A stretch of DNA of 44,623 nt from Syntrophorhabdaceae bacterium (GTDB taxonomy: Bacteria > Desulfobacterota > Syntrophorhabdia > Syntrophorhabdales > Syntrophorhabdaceae). Shown piece by piece: positions 23,375 to 32,896 of this stretch. A program made the translations under genes and the position numbers. Where the stretch lies: positions 1 to 44,623 of the forward strand of contig DASXUJ010000003.1 of NCBI GenBank assembly GCA_036504895.1. Direction: 5' to 3'. The notes beneath the pieces were generated by a model, which saw only the letters and a list, made by a program, of their open reading frames with translations, made no database searches and had not been told where the DNA came from. Every line of letters starts with the position of its first letter. The first letter of the stretch is position 1.

Positions 23375-24727
23375 TTACGTCTTCGATCCGTTTATCCCGT
23401 GGACCGGGAAGGGGTAGTCTCCGGTCAGGCAGGCGTCGCAGACGTTTGTTTCCATCAGGCCCCGGAGCTGTTCTGCAGAGAGGTACCTGAAGGAATCTAC
23501 CCCTACCAGATTTTTGAGGTCATCATGGGTGCGGTTCGTGGCGAGGAGCTCGCCCTGTTTGGCCATGGCCATGCCCATATAGCATGGGTGCCTCGGGGGC
23601 GGCGCGGTGAGGCGGAAATGGATCTTTCTTGCTCCTGCCGCACGTAATTTCGGTATGAGGATCATGGCGGTCGAACCCCGTACGAGGAGAGTGTCGATGA
23701 GGATGATATCCTTTCCCTTCACCATCTCGCGGTTGATCTGGAATTTCTTTTCCGCCTTTTCCAGCCGGTCCTTCTCTTTTGAAATGATAAAAATCCTGCC
23801 GATCTCACCTACCGTGGTGATGGCCTCTTTGTAAGGTATGCCTGAGGCGCCGTGGAAGCCGAGGGCGCCGGGGATGGCCGCCTTGGGGATGGGTATCACC
23901 ATATCCGCTTTCTCCGTCTCATCCCTGGCGAGGAGGATGCCTGCTTTTTCCCGGAATTCATAGATATTGTGCGCAAAGACCTGGCTTGCGGGGGAGGCGT
24001 AATCGAGGCATTCGAGGATGCAGGGCCGGGGGTTGGGTTCGGCAAAGGCAAGGGTCCGTACCTCTTCTCCGTCGATGACTATAATCTGACCGGGCTCCAC
24101 GTCGCCGACCCATTCGAAGCGGTCGCCGAAGGCGCACGTCTCCGAGGCCAGGGCCCACTCGTAATCCCCTTCCTCGCCCCTGCGGCCGAGGGAGAGGGGA
24201 CGGAAGCCGAAACGGTCGCGGGCGGCGATGAGCTTTCCCTGGTGGAGGATCAGGAGACTGAACGCCGCCTCGTCGGAGAGAAGGCTCAAGGTCTTCACCA
24301 CCTTCTCTTCCATGGAGGCGCCTTCCGCGCGGACGATCATCTGGAGTATGACCTCCGTATCCGTATCCGTCTGAAAGAGGCCGCCGATCTCCTCCATCAT
24401 CTGTTTATACCGGGGAAGGTGACCGTTGTGGACTACGGCGATCTTCTCTTTTCCCCAGCTCCCTATGATAGGCTGGGAGTTCCGCTCGCTCGCCTCTCCC
24501 GCCGTGGGATAGCGCACATGGCCTATGGCCACGGAGCCGAAATGGAGCCTGCTCAGGGTGGGGAACTGAAAGATCGAGCCCGTTCTCCTCGTTTCGGCAA
24601 AAGAACCGTCTTTAAGGCCCGATGCGATGCCCCAGCTCTCCTGTCCCCGGTGCGCGAGGTTCTCGAGGCCCGTGCGCACCTCCACGAAGGCGTTTCCCTT
24701 GCCTGCAAAACCAAAAATTCCGCTCAT
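23375..24727 (-). CDS. purF: Divergent amidophosphoribosyltransferase (PurF) homologue with Ser for the catalytic Cys
   Basis: A 450-aa protein of full PurF length. The Ntn-type glutaminase half has HRGQES, HVRYPTAG, HNG and the TDTDTEVI strand. The phosphoribosyltransferase half has a degenerate PRPP loop. Four cysteines (236, 382, 430, 433) match the 4Fe-4S ligands of the Bacillus-type enzyme. Known PurF starts MCGIFG or has a propeptide before Cys; here it is MSGIFG, so the glutamine-cleaving nucleophile is Ser2. The PRPP motif, usually DDSIVRGTT, reads DTLLVRGST. Both changes argue against normal glutamine-dependent PRPP amidation. It may be a paralogue with another job. ATG 24727 follows AGGAGA. 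Promoter candidate at 24765-24794. Confidence 0.85.
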   Translation of the reverse strand: MSGIFGFAGKGNAFVEVRTGLENLAHRGQESWGIASGLKDGSFAETRRTGSIFQFPTLSRLHFGSVAIGHVRYPTAGEASERNSQPIIGSWGKEKIAVVHNGHLPRYKQMMEEIGGLFQTDTDTEVILQMIVRAEGASMEEKVVKTLSLLSDEAAFSLLILHQGKLIAARDRFGFRPLSLGRRGEEGDYEWALASETCAFGDRFEWVGDVEPGQIIVIDGEEVRTLAFAEPNPRPCILECLDYASPASQVFAHNIYEFREKAGILLARDETEKADMVIPIPKAAIPGALGFHGASGIPYKEAITTVGEIGRIFIISKEKDRLEKAEKKFQINREMVKGKDIILIDTLLVRGSTAMILIPKLRAAGARKIHFRLTAPPPRHPCYMGMAMAKQGELLATNRTHDDLKNLVGVDSFRYLSAEQLRGLMETNVCDACLTGDYPFPVHGINGSKT

Positions 24728-24764
24728 TGTGTCTCCTTTTGAGGCCTCTTTCTAATTACGTAAT

Positions 24765-24794
24765 AGTGTACAATTCAATACACCCTCCGCGCAA
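24765..24794 (-). promoter_or_regulatory. Possible promoter of the PurF homologue
   Basis: On the minus strand TTGCGC (24789-24794), 18 bp, TACACT (24765-24770). Only moderately close to consensus. Confidence 0.4.
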
Positions 24795-24808
24795 TCCCCC
24801 CGTACCCG

Positions 24809-24828
24809 GACCGGTCTTTTTACCGGTC
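24809..24828. other. Hairpin GACCGGT/ACCGGTC between PurF homologue and YhaN
   Basis: Seven-bp perfect stem with a 6-nt loop, 150 bp downstream of the YhaN-like stop on the minus strand. It lacks a T-run on that strand, so a terminator role is doubtful. Confidence 0.3.
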
Positions 24829-24977
24829 TTCCCTTCTGCACCCGGGGCCAAGGAAGGCGCTTCGCCCCCCCTACCTTCGGGGCCACCCGGGCCTACGACC
24901 TATTCGTAACGCCCCCGCCCTCTTGGGCATTTGCCCCGCCCTCGCCAGTGACCGTTATTTGTATCATAGCCTTCTCT

Positions 24978-27900
24978 TTACAATAGATGGATTCCCTGTT
25001 TTCCGCAAAAAGATCCTTTCCGCGCTAACTCAACAAGTCGAGCATGGTGCGTCAGGAACAGAACTTGAGTTTTTGTTGACAACTCTGCGAGGATATTCAG
25101 CGCTGCAGTTGCTCTGTCATCATCGAAGCGTATCAAAATATCATCGACTATGAATGGCATGGGCTCATTTGAATCAAGGTATTTCTCCAGGCTGGCAATT
25201 CTAAGAGCCAGATAAAGTTGGTCTCGCGTTCCATCGCTCATACCCGAAACCCCGATCTTTTCTCCCCTTGGGCGAATTCCCACGAGGATAGGTTCATCCT
25301 TATCATTGAAATCCGTCGTCAAACCAGAGAAAGATTCCAGAGTCAAGGCAGAAAAGAGTTGGCTTGCCCTTCGAACAAGGGGCCCCTGGTTTTCATTTCG
25401 GTATCGTTCAATTTCTTGGTTGAGTATAGCAGAACACATGCGAAGTCGTATGTAACATTCCACATTCTCTCTCATGGAGGACAGAATACGTTGAGACTGT
25501 TCCGCCGCTTCCGCCGCCTTTGCGCTGCCATCCATCTGTAGCAGGATAGTCTGCATACCCCCAATTTTTTGATCCATGTCAGATCTTGTGGCCGCCATCT
25601 CCTCTAATTGCTTATCGACCTCAAATATTAAGCCCGGCAGAGAATCATTATCAACCCCTTTTGTCTCCTGAATAAGTTCTTCGAGGGGCATTCCTCCCCC
25701 AACTCTGAGAAGACCGGTCTCGAGCGAATCTATTTTTTCCTGAATGGTCTTTTTCAGGGACGACCTTCTCTCGATCTCCTCCAAATCTTCATATCTTGCG
25801 CAGCCTGCCCAGACGCACAGAGATTCCAGTCGCTTCAAAGCAATTTTTATCGTTTCTTCTGCTTCGCGCAGGACCGTTTCTTGCTTAGCTAACCTATTTT
25901 CCAGATCAGCCAGCCTGGCAGAATCGGTCTTTGCTTTACTTAACGTTGAATCAAGCTTCACCACTATCTGCTCTACCGAGTTATCGTTCAGTTCCGAAGC
26001 GACGCTTTCGGAAAGACTTTTTACGTCTGCTGAGAATTTTGCGGCGTCGCGATTAATCCCAGACACACGCTGTTCAATTGAATCCTTTTCATCTACCTTC
26101 TTGAATAGCTCGTCAAACTTCGAAAGGACCGCATAGGCTTCAGCGGGAGACGCCTGCGATTCAAGGCCAAGCCTGGAAAGCGCAGTTGCCCAGCCCGACT
26201 GCCAGTCTTTATACTTCTTCTCTAAAGTTTCGTGGTTATGATACAGGCCTTTTGTATCATTTTCGAGCTTGCTTATATGTTCGTTCAATTCGGCGCGTTT
26301 GCGATTGACAGCGTCAATAGACTCGATAACGGACTGGCAATAATCCAAGAGATCATCGAAAGCTTTGTTCGTGTCCAACTTTAAACCAAGATCACCGAGG
26401 CAAGCGATAAGTCCTGCACGGTATTCCCCGATCTGCCCAACTATCTGCTCATAGTTCCGGCGTAGCTCTCTTGATTTACTGGATTTTTCCAGGAGGGCGT
26501 CTTGTTTGATGGTCCAAGCCCGCATTTCTTTCGGGGGCAGAGGTTTGATACCGGACGCTTTCCAATGGTCAGTCCATTCAACTTCTATCTTACACAGATG
26601 ATCGGCTAGATTTTGTCTGCTCCCTTCGATATCTTTGAGGTATTGCTGGGCCCCGGCTTTTTGTGCAATGAGATTCGCATTTTGGGCCACTCGATCCGCT
26701 TCCCGGCGAAGCCTGTCGGATATTTCGTCGGCTTGTACCACGCTTTTCTCGTATGCTTTCGGAAGGGGATCTTGGGCATCGAAAGCGGCTATTTCTTCCT
26801 CAACGGCGTCATTGTCTATCCAGGAACGAAGTATCAGGCCCCAACCGCTGCTCCTTCTTTCTCTCGCCTGCGAAAGTTCATTTTCCGTAGGAACTGTCCC
26901 GGCCATACAAAGTGCTTCAATTTGAGCCTCTATTTTGGCAAGATCCCCCCTCGTCTGCTTTTCCTTATCGTCAAGACCGGCCATCTTTGTGGCAATCTCC
27001 TGAAAGCTCATTTCGAAACGATCAACGGTTTCCGGCGATGGAATTGTGATTGTTTCCAACTTTTCGATGCGGCCTTCCCATAGAGGCAGCCTGTCTAAAT
27101 CTATCTTCAATTGCTCTTCCACGCGCTGGACGCCGGTTAAGGCCTCCTGGAGACTTAAAGTCAGGTCCCCTCGCTTCCGGGCGCTCGAGACGGCTGATTT
27201 AAGCGCATTAATGTCTCTCGGGGCCTCTAGAGAGTGTAGCTCTTCCGTCGCTTTCGCAAGTTCTCCCCTCGTTTTCTGGATATCTTTGTCGGATCTAGCC
27301 AACGCGTCCAGAATCGCCTGGTGGCTCCCGCCAAGCCCCTGGACTTTGGCGCGCAGGCTCGCCTCGGGGCGCACAATCACACATTCTTTCACGTCTGCGC
27401 CTGGCTTGATTTCCGAACAAAGGACCTCGATTTCTCGTTTCAATTGGTGAACGTTTCTCTCGAGTCCACCAAGATCCTGAAGGCCCTTTCTATAACTCCC
27501 CAGTCGCTGGTGGAGTTCGGATATCGTATCAGCCTGGTCAAGAAATCCCTCTGGAACGCTGATCTGGGTCATGTTGCTCTTCAGTTGTTCCATGTCATCA
27601 GTTGAGCGTTCCCTGACTTCAAGAGCCGTTCTAAGTTGCTCCAGGTATTCCCTCCTTTTCTTTGCAAAATCGTCATCAATAATAACCACTTCGCCAAGTT
27701 CCAGAAGATCAGATATCCATTTGGTTCGTACTGCAATATCAGGCAATGTTTGCTGTAAACGCCGGAGACGGCTGGCCTCATATTGAACGCCTTTAATCTT
27801 CTCCGACAACCCCGCCCTCTCCCCAAGAGCTTTTTTGAGTTCGTCATTCTGTTCAGACCATTTTCTGCTTGAAAGTGATGCTTCGGAAACAGTCTTTTTG

Positions 27901-28475
27901 AGGTCGGAATAGTCGTTTATGGCTTTATTGAGAGCCTGGGTCTGCCCTCTGGGACGGAAAAGCGCATCCGCTTCATTATCGAACTCCTGAAGGATGGCCC
28001 TCAAATCCACTCCTCCGATCCCTGCCGAAAAGAGACTTTGTCCCACGTCACCGCCTTCTTTCAGAATGCTTTGGCCACCGCGGGCCAATGAATCATGGTC
28101 GATACCGAAGAAAGCTTCAAATATTTCTTTATCGACCCCTTGGAGAAACCTCTGAAGGACTGTCTCGTCCAAGGGCTTTTCATCAAGGTCAAGTAAGGTG
28201 TTCTTTGTCCCCTTCCTTCTTATCAAGGAAAGGGCGGAGCCATCAGAGGCGTGAATGGACCCGCCGATCCTTAGTTTGGTATTATCATGAAGGAAATTAT
28301 CGGTGGAATGGTGTGGAATGCCGAAAAAAAGCGATACCAGCGCCCGAAGCGCAGAAGATTTGCCCGCCTCATTACGCCCGTAAAGGATATGAAAATCTGC
28401 ATCTCCCGTGTCAAAAACAAGGTTAAGACCTGTGAACGGACCGAAAGAGAGCAATCGCAGTTCGTCCATCCTCAT
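24978..28475 (-). CDS. YhaN/Rad50-like coiled-coil AAA ATPase
   Basis: A 1165-aa SMC-type ATPase. The N terminus has the Walker A GRNEAGKSS (about 33-41). Several long coiled-coil stretches fill about 190-1000. The C-terminal ABC half has GMSDGTRDQLYLALR as signature and FIVDDIL as Walker B. It differs from SbcC in lacking a clear CxxC zinc hook in the centre, which fits the shorter YhaN family. With the YhaO-like nuclease encoded immediately upstream (ATGA overlap) it should form an Mre11/Rad50-type complex for processing DNA ends. ATG 28475 is set by the overlap. Codon use is less GC-biased than in the pst or moa operons. Confidence 0.88.
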   Translation of the reverse strand: MRMDELRLLSFGPFTGLNLVFDTGDADFHILYGRNEAGKSSALRALVSLFFGIPHHSTDNFLHDNTKLRIGGSIHASDGSALSLIRRKGTKNTLLDLDEKPLDETVLQRFLQGVDKEIFEAFFGIDHDSLARGGQSILKEGGDVGQSLFSAGIGGVDLRAILQEFDNEADALFRPRGQTQALNKAINDYSDLKKTVSEASLSSRKWSEQNDELKKALGERAGLSEKIKGVQYEASRLRRLQQTLPDIAVRTKWISDLLELGEVVIIDDDFAKKRREYLEQLRTALEVRERSTDDMEQLKSNMTQISVPEGFLDQADTISELHQRLGSYRKGLQDLGGLERNVHQLKREIEVLCSEIKPGADVKECVIVRPEASLRAKVQGLGGSHQAILDALARSDKDIQKTRGELAKATEELHSLEAPRDINALKSAVSSARKRGDLTLSLQEALTGVQRVEEQLKIDLDRLPLWEGRIEKLETITIPSPETVDRFEMSFQEIATKMAGLDDKEKQTRGDLAKIEAQIEALCMAGTVPTENELSQARERRSSGWGLILRSWIDNDAVEEEIAAFDAQDPLPKAYEKSVVQADEISDRLRREADRVAQNANLIAQKAGAQQYLKDIEGSRQNLADHLCKIEVEWTDHWKASGIKPLPPKEMRAWTIKQDALLEKSSKSRELRRNYEQIVGQIGEYRAGLIACLGDLGLKLDTNKAFDDLLDYCQSVIESIDAVNRKRAELNEHISKLENDTKGLYHNHETLEKKYKDWQSGWATALSRLGLESQASPAEAYAVLSKFDELFKKVDEKDSIEQRVSGINRDAAKFSADVKSLSESVASELNDNSVEQIVVKLDSTLSKAKTDSARLADLENRLAKQETVLREAEETIKIALKRLESLCVWAGCARYEDLEEIERRSSLKKTIQEKIDSLETGLLRVGGGMPLEELIQETKGVDNDSLPGLIFEVDKQLEEMAATRSDMDQKIGGMQTILLQMDGSAKAAEAAEQSQRILSSMRENVECYIRLRMCSAILNQEIERYRNENQGPLVRRASQLFSALTLESFSGLTTDFNDKDEPILVGIRPRGEKIGVSGMSDGTRDQLYLALRIASLEKYLDSNEPMPFIVDDILIRFDDDRATAALNILAELSTKTQVLFLTHHARLVELARKGSFCGKQGIHLL

Positions 28476-29734
28476 CGGTCGCCTCCGAAGGATAAAATCC
28501 TGGAGAGCAACATATGTTTCACCTCTTCCGCGACACGGGAGAGGCTCTCTTTGTTTTCCGGATGGACGGCGTCGCCATCATTCAAGTATTCATGTGGGAG
28601 CTTGCGGAAAAGGTCGCCAAAGCCTTGAAACATATCCTCTAAGGCCGTTTCATCATACTGCAGATTATGGATCGAACGCGAAAGTCCTCCCAAGGCATCG
28701 TCTCGCCTCGTCAGTTCGTCCGGATCAGATGCGCCTGTCGTATTGATACATATCTTTTCAACCCAAATGCTTCCATTACCGACATCGGTGGCGACTGCCC
28801 TTATTTCACTTTTCAAACGCTCTGAATCTGTGAGAAGCTTGCCATGTACTTTTGATGAACCATGAAGCCGGATTCGAAGGGCGGTCGGCTCGCTCTCGTT
28901 CGTTCGTAACTCTTCTTTCAAGGCTTCGTCGGCCAGGTCAATAATTTCATCGGTATCAGTGACGCCGGTAATGTTTACATCAGCAATGGACCATCGAAAA
29001 ACGTCGAGTCGTTTAAATTCGACGTTTGTCACCGTTCCATCCTCTGCGGACACCAATGTGCACCCTTTGGCCCCGGTCTCACGAACGTTCCTACCCTGGC
29101 AATTTCCGGGAAACACGACCCAAGGCTCCCGATGAATAATTTCTCTATTGTGCACGTGTCCTAAGGCCCAATACTCATAGCCACGAGACAGCAATTCGTC
29201 CAGAGAACATGGCGCATAAGGTTCATATCCTTTGCGCCCGTCTAGGCAGGTATGGAGGAGCCCGATATTTAATAACCCTGAGAGTGGTTTCGGATAGTGG
29301 GCTGCAAGGTTATCAGTAACTGCCCTGGTCGAAAAACCTTGCCCATGGATGGCTACTCCGGCACTTTCAAGAATGACAGATTCCGCCTTGTGGACGGAGA
29401 GCATTTTTACATTATCAGGTATGCGGAGGTTCTTTGTGATCTGACTTGCAGCATCGTGGTTGCCGGCAACAATGACCACCCTAACGCCCGCCTCCCGCAA
29501 TTCGATCATCCTTGTCAGGAAGAATAAGCCTGTGTTGTAATCCTTCCAATCTCCGTCATAAAGATCTCCTGCAATCATTACAAAATCAACATCTTCGTTG
29601 ATCGCCAGCTCAACAAGGTTTTGCAGTGCTCTGCGTGTTGCAGCCCGCACTTCTTCCACGGGAGCACCATCATACCTCTCAAGCCCTATCATGGGGCTGT
29701 CCAAGTGGATATCAGCAGCATGGATGAATTTCAT
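28472..29734 (-). CDS. YhaO/Mre11-like metallophosphoesterase nuclease
   Basis: A 420-aa calcineurin-like nuclease. All five metal motifs are present: DIH in HAADIHLDSP, GDLYDG, GNHD, the His in LLHT, and GHVH. The C-terminal 150 residues are the variable cap. YhaO/SbcD family proteins are Mn-dependent exo- and endonucleases acting with a Rad50-like ATPase, here the next gene. ATG 29734 follows TGGAG. The two-gene operon has a possible promoter at 29776-29803. Confidence 0.9.
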   Translation of the reverse strand: MKFIHAADIHLDSPMIGLERYDGAPVEEVRAATRRALQNLVELAINEDVDFVMIAGDLYDGDWKDYNTGLFFLTRMIELREAGVRVVIVAGNHDAASQITKNLRIPDNVKMLSVHKAESVILESAGVAIHGQGFSTRAVTDNLAAHYPKPLSGLLNIGLLHTCLDGRKGYEPYAPCSLDELLSRGYEYWALGHVHNREIIHREPWVVFPGNCQGRNVRETGAKGCTLVSAEDGTVTNVEFKRLDVFRWSIADVNITGVTDTDEIIDLADEALKEELRTNESEPTALRIRLHGSSKVHGKLLTDSERLKSEIRAVATDVGNGSIWVEKICINTTGASDPDELTRRDDALGGLSRSIHNLQYDETALEDMFQGFGDLFRKLPHEYLNDGDAVHPENKESLSRVAEEVKHMLLSRILSFGGDR

Positions 29735-29775
29735 TTTGGCTCCAGGTTGATCTGGTTCAGAATCGTTGTTTGTCT

Positions 29776-29803
29776 TCTATGGCTGTTCAGGCCCGGCGGT
29801 CAA
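29776..29803 (-). promoter_or_regulatory. Possible promoter of the YhaO-YhaN operon
   Basis: On the minus strand TTGACC (29798-29803), 16 bp, CATAGA (29776-29781), 42 bp before the YhaO start codon. Confidence 0.4.
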
Positions 29804-29958
29804 AGCTATACAGCCAGTTACCGTTTTCATTTTGCCGTATCTCTCTCCCGGTCGTATTGAATTCCAGACAGGCCCCCATAGTATACCCGATTTTCCGGTG
29901 ATTTTACATGGCATAGGGGTCACTGGGATCGGGTCAACAGGAGATCCGGTGATTATGA

Positions 29959-29964
29959 TATAAT
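29959..29964 (+). promoter_or_regulatory. -10 element TATAAT before the receiver-SagB pair
   Basis: A perfect TATAAT lies 60 bp before the receiver gene. The best -35 (TCAACA, about 19 bp upstream) is poor, so an activator may be needed. Confidence 0.35.
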
Positions 29965-30023
29965 AGAGGACGAAGTCCCCGCACGGGTGCTCCGACAAGA
30001 CAAAGAAGTCTTAGGAGGGATTC

Positions 30024-30500
30024 ATGGAAGAATCGGTTCTCAATGGAAAGCATCTGCTCGCCGTCGACGATGAGCCGGATGTACTTACCGTACTGGAAGA
30101 AGAGGTCATGCAGGACTGCCCGAGCTGCACTTTCGACAAGGCAACGGATTACGAAGGGGCGGCCCGTCTCATCAAGACCGGCAATTACGATGTGGTCATA
30201 CTCGATATCATGGGGGTCAGGGGGTTCGATCTCCTCGAGATCGCCGTCTCCCGTAACCTCAAGGTGGCCATGCTCACCGCCCACGCACTCACCCCCGAAG
30301 CACTAAAAAAGTCTCATACCATGGGTGCCCGGGCCTACCTCCCCAAAGACAAGCTTGGCGAGATCGTCCCCTTTCTTGAAGATGTGCTCAGTTACGAATT
30401 TCTTCCCGGATGGAAGCGCCTCCTGGACCGGCTGGAGGATCATTTCAACGAGCATTTCGGGGCCGGCTGGAAACAGACGGCGGACCTCGTCTCCTGGTAG
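30024..30500 (+). CDS. Receiver-domain response regulator
   Basis: A 158-aa protein. The receiver (about 8-125) has VDDE, phospho-Asp in VILDIMG, Thr in MLTAH and Lys in LPKDK. A 30-residue helical tail (SYEFLPGWKRLLDRLEDHF) follows and is not a known DNA-binding domain. GGAGG precedes ATG 30024. It is 30 bp upstream of a SagB-type oxidoreductase gene on the same strand, and the two are probably co-transcribed. Confidence 0.9.
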   Translation: MEESVLNGKHLLAVDDEPDVLTVLEEEVMQDCPSCTFDKATDYEGAARLIKTGNYDVVILDIMGVRGFDLLEIAVSRNLKVAMLTAHALTPEALKKSHTMGARAYLPKDKLGEIVPFLEDVLSYEFLPGWKRLLDRLEDHFNEHFGAGWKQTADLVSW

Positions 30501-30530
30501 GCCGGGGATATCTCGAAAGGAGGCGTTTTC

Positions 30531-31295
30531 ATGGAAAAGGAAAACAGGCCTCAGGAAAAAACTGAAGGGTCCATAGGGGCGCGTTTCCAGAAAGAGACGA
30601 AGTATACGCCCGAAAACATCGGCGGCCACACGCTCGACTGGGACCATATGCCGAAGGCCTTCAAGGAATATGAAAACCCCCTCGCCAGGATCGCGCTTCC
30701 GAAGCCGGAGATAGGCGGCGAAACCGATATCTGGAGGATTCTCGCGAAAAGGAGGTCCCGAAGGGCCTTCGATCACAAAAAGACCCTTACTGCCGGAACC
30801 CTTTCGGCGCTCCTCTGGGCCACCCAGGGCATTACCTCCCCTTATGGTCAGGGCGGATTCAGAACCGCCCCCTCCGCAGGGGGCCTTTATCCCATCGAAA
30901 CGTATCTGCATATAAGAGCGGTAGAGGGAATTGACGCCGGCCTCTATCACTTGAGGCCCCGCGAGTTCGACCTGGAGTTTCTCAGAAAGGGTGACTTCTC
31001 AATTACCCTTGCCCGGGCCGGCCTCGACCAGTCCGTGCTCGCCGAAGCCCACACCGTCTTTATCTGGTCAGCATATATAGAGCGGTCGAAATGGAAGTAC
31101 CGCGAACGTGCCTACAGGTACATCTACCTCGACGCCGGCCATATCGCGCAAAACCTCTATCTCGCCGCCGAAGCCCTCCATCTCGGCACCTGCGCCGTAG
31201 GCGCCTTCTTTGACGGCGAAGTAAACGATCTCATCGGCCTGGACGGAAAAGAAGAGACGGTGATTTACATGGCGGCGGTGGGGCGGCCGGTCTGA
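30531..31295 (+). CDS. SagB/ThcOx-type nitroreductase-fold oxidoreductase
   Basis: A 254-aa nitroreductase-superfamily protein. The family pattern RRSRRAFDHK, LSALLWATQG, RTAPSAGGLYPIE and LHLGTCAVGAFFD is clear and matches SagB-type dehydrogenases, which bind FMN and oxidise azoline rings in peptide natural products. No YcaO cyclodehydratase or precursor peptide is visible here, so in this setting it is probably a free-standing flavin oxidoreductase of unknown substrate. AAAGGAGG precedes ATG 30531. It follows a receiver gene with 30-bp spacing. Confidence 0.9.
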   Translation: MEKENRPQEKTEGSIGARFQKETKYTPENIGGHTLDWDHMPKAFKEYENPLARIALPKPEIGGETDIWRILAKRRSRRAFDHKKTLTAGTLSALLWATQGITSPYGQGGFRTAPSAGGLYPIETYLHIRAVEGIDAGLYHLRPREFDLEFLRKGDFSITLARAGLDQSVLAEAHTVFIWSAYIERSKWKYRERAYRYIYLDAGHIAQNLYLAAEALHLGTCAVGAFFDGEVNDLIGLDGKEETVIYMAAVGRPV

Positions 31296-31506
31296 GAGGC
31301 GTAATAAGTCTCTAGAATTAAGGACTGGAATTCGGAAAAGGAAAACCGGAAAACGGAAAAAGTGAAAAGAGCCGTCGTACGGGTGCTTCTAAACCCTCCG
31401 CGATACCGTAACAATCAAAAGACTTAAGGGGGCGTGCCCTTTAGGCTTTGAGGCCGCCTGCTCTCCGCATGGACAATCGTGCCCATGCTGCTTATGTTCG
31501 TGCAAG

Positions 31507-32172
31507 ATGTGCAGTGAACGATTGCATGAGGATTGCAGCTTTTATTTCAAGTGGATAGCACTCTTTGTCGTTGCCGTCTCGCTTCTGCCGGCGATTGATT
31601 ATTACCCCTGCTTTCCCGGGGATGTGGCGATAGGGCAATGGGTACAACGTGTGGTTTCCCCGGACCTGACGTGGGCTGAAGAAATCTCCCATACCGCGAA
31701 ATTCCCCTCCTTCGCATCCCTCCTCCTGCTGGCGCTGGTCCTTTCCTGGAGCCTCGCGGGGTGGCGCGGCGCCATCCTTTGTCTTGCGAGCCTTTTTGGG
31801 ATGCTCGTCTTCGGTCACTGGATAGGACCTCTGATTACGCGGCCCCGGCCTTCGCCCGAGCTGGTCCACCTGTTCCGGCCCCTGTCCGGGCACAGTTTTC
31901 CGTCCATGTTTGCCTTACGATACGGTTCCGTTTTCGGATTTCTTGCGGTTCTGGCTATCAGGACGAGCTCGGGCCCGGTCCGGGTCGCGATCCTGATAGC
32001 CTGCGCCCTTCTTCTTTCCGTCGGCGGTATTGCACGGGTCGCCCTCGGGGCCCATTGGGCGAGCGATGTAATAATCTCTTATTATATCGCGATCCTTTGG
32101 GCGGCCTGGGTCGTGTCGCTCGGGATGCCCGACCGGGGGGCGCGGGAAACAGAGAATTTGGGGAGGATCTGA
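31507..32172 (+). CDS. PAP2-family membrane phosphatase
   Basis: A 221-aa protein with about five membrane helices. The phosphatase motifs are RPRPS (first, usually KxxxxxxRP), SGHS (second) and ARVALGAHWASD (third, with catalytic His). Family members dephosphorylate undecaprenyl pyrophosphate, phosphatidylglycerol phosphate or phosphatidic acid. The Shine-Dalgarno for ATG 31507 is weak, so the start is uncertain. The next gene begins 2 bp after its stop. The 211-bp gap upstream holds an A/G-rich stretch of GGAAAA-type repeats and no gene. Confidence 0.87.
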   Translation: MCSERLHEDCSFYFKWIALFVVAVSLLPAIDYYPCFPGDVAIGQWVQRVVSPDLTWAEEISHTAKFPSFASLLLLALVLSWSLAGWRGAILCLASLFGMLVFGHWIGPLITRPRPSPELVHLFRPLSGHSFPSMFALRYGSVFGFLAVLAIRTSSGPVRVAILIACALLLSVGGIARVALGAHWASDVIISYYIAILWAAWVVSLGMPDRGARETENLGRI

Positions 32173-32173
32173 A

Positions 32174-32779
32174 ATGGCATGGCAAGACAGAGGGACGAAG
32201 AAGGGCATGGCAATCCTTCTGGCGGGCCTGTTCTTTATCGCTGCGCTCGCTGCATGTCAGGAAACGACGAAGCCGGTTACCGCCTCCATGGAGGCACAGG
32301 TTTTCTCCGAGGTCACCGACGCCTCGGTCCCTTCCGAAGGGATGGCGTGCCTGACGCTCCGGTCTTCCGTGAAGATACCTACCCCCGAGCATTATGTCCT
32401 CCATAGAATAGAGAAGCCTTCCCTGGAAGGCGGATTTCCCTTTGAATTGGAAGTGGACGGACAGGAGATCCTATGGAAGGTGGAGGGAGCCCCGGGGGTA
32501 GACCCCGTGTATGGACCTCAGGGCAGAATAGCCGAAGGTGGCGTGGGCATGCGTTACGTGCTGGAAAAGACGATCGGTCTCGCAGAGGGCCCCCATCACC
32601 TGGTATTCGGCGTCCCCTATGACGACTTTTATATGGAAGTGAATGTCTTTCTCGAAGGAGGTGAAACCCACACCCTCGAATTTCAGCCGGTTTACGCCAT
32701 GGGCAGAAAGGGGTACCGGACCTTCTTCCGGGGCATCAGCATGACCGCGGTCTTCCTCGATGGGGTGAGGATCAATTAA
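32174..32779 (+). CDS. Lipoprotein of unknown function
   Basis: A 201-aa protein with a signal peptide and lipobox LAAC (Cys28). The mature part is beta-rich, with a VDGQEILWKVEG strand pair and a GPHHLVFGVPYDDFYMEVNVFLEGG section reminiscent of a carboxypeptidase-like or Ig-like sandwich. I do not recognise the family. GGGGAGG precedes ATG 32174, and it is co-transcribed with the PAP2 gene. A perfect terminator follows at 32854. Confidence 0.75.
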   Translation: MAWQDRGTKKGMAILLAGLFFIAALAACQETTKPVTASMEAQVFSEVTDASVPSEGMACLTLRSSVKIPTPEHYVLHRIEKPSLEGGFPFELEVDGQEILWKVEGAPGVDPVYGPQGRIAEGGVGMRYVLEKTIGLAEGPHHLVFGVPYDDFYMEVNVFLEGGETHTLEFQPVYAMGRKGYRTFFRGISMTAVFLDGVRIN

Positions 32780-32853
32780 GGCCCCACACGTGACGCCCCA
32801 TGTGAGAGTAATAATAATATCAGGTAGAGTCTCACAGTACGAACCGCCCGCCT

Positions 32854-32881
32854 GCGACGCCGGGAACTCTCCCGGCGTCGC
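32854..32881. terminator. Bidirectional terminator between convergent genes
   Basis: A perfect 12-bp stem (GCGACGCCGGGA / TCCCGGCGTCGC) with an ACTC loop lies between the lipoprotein gene and the end of the P-type ATPase gene. The plus side is followed by a T-rich stretch (CTGCTTTTCC). Confidence 0.75.
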
Positions 32882-32896
32882 ATCCTGCTTTTCCAT

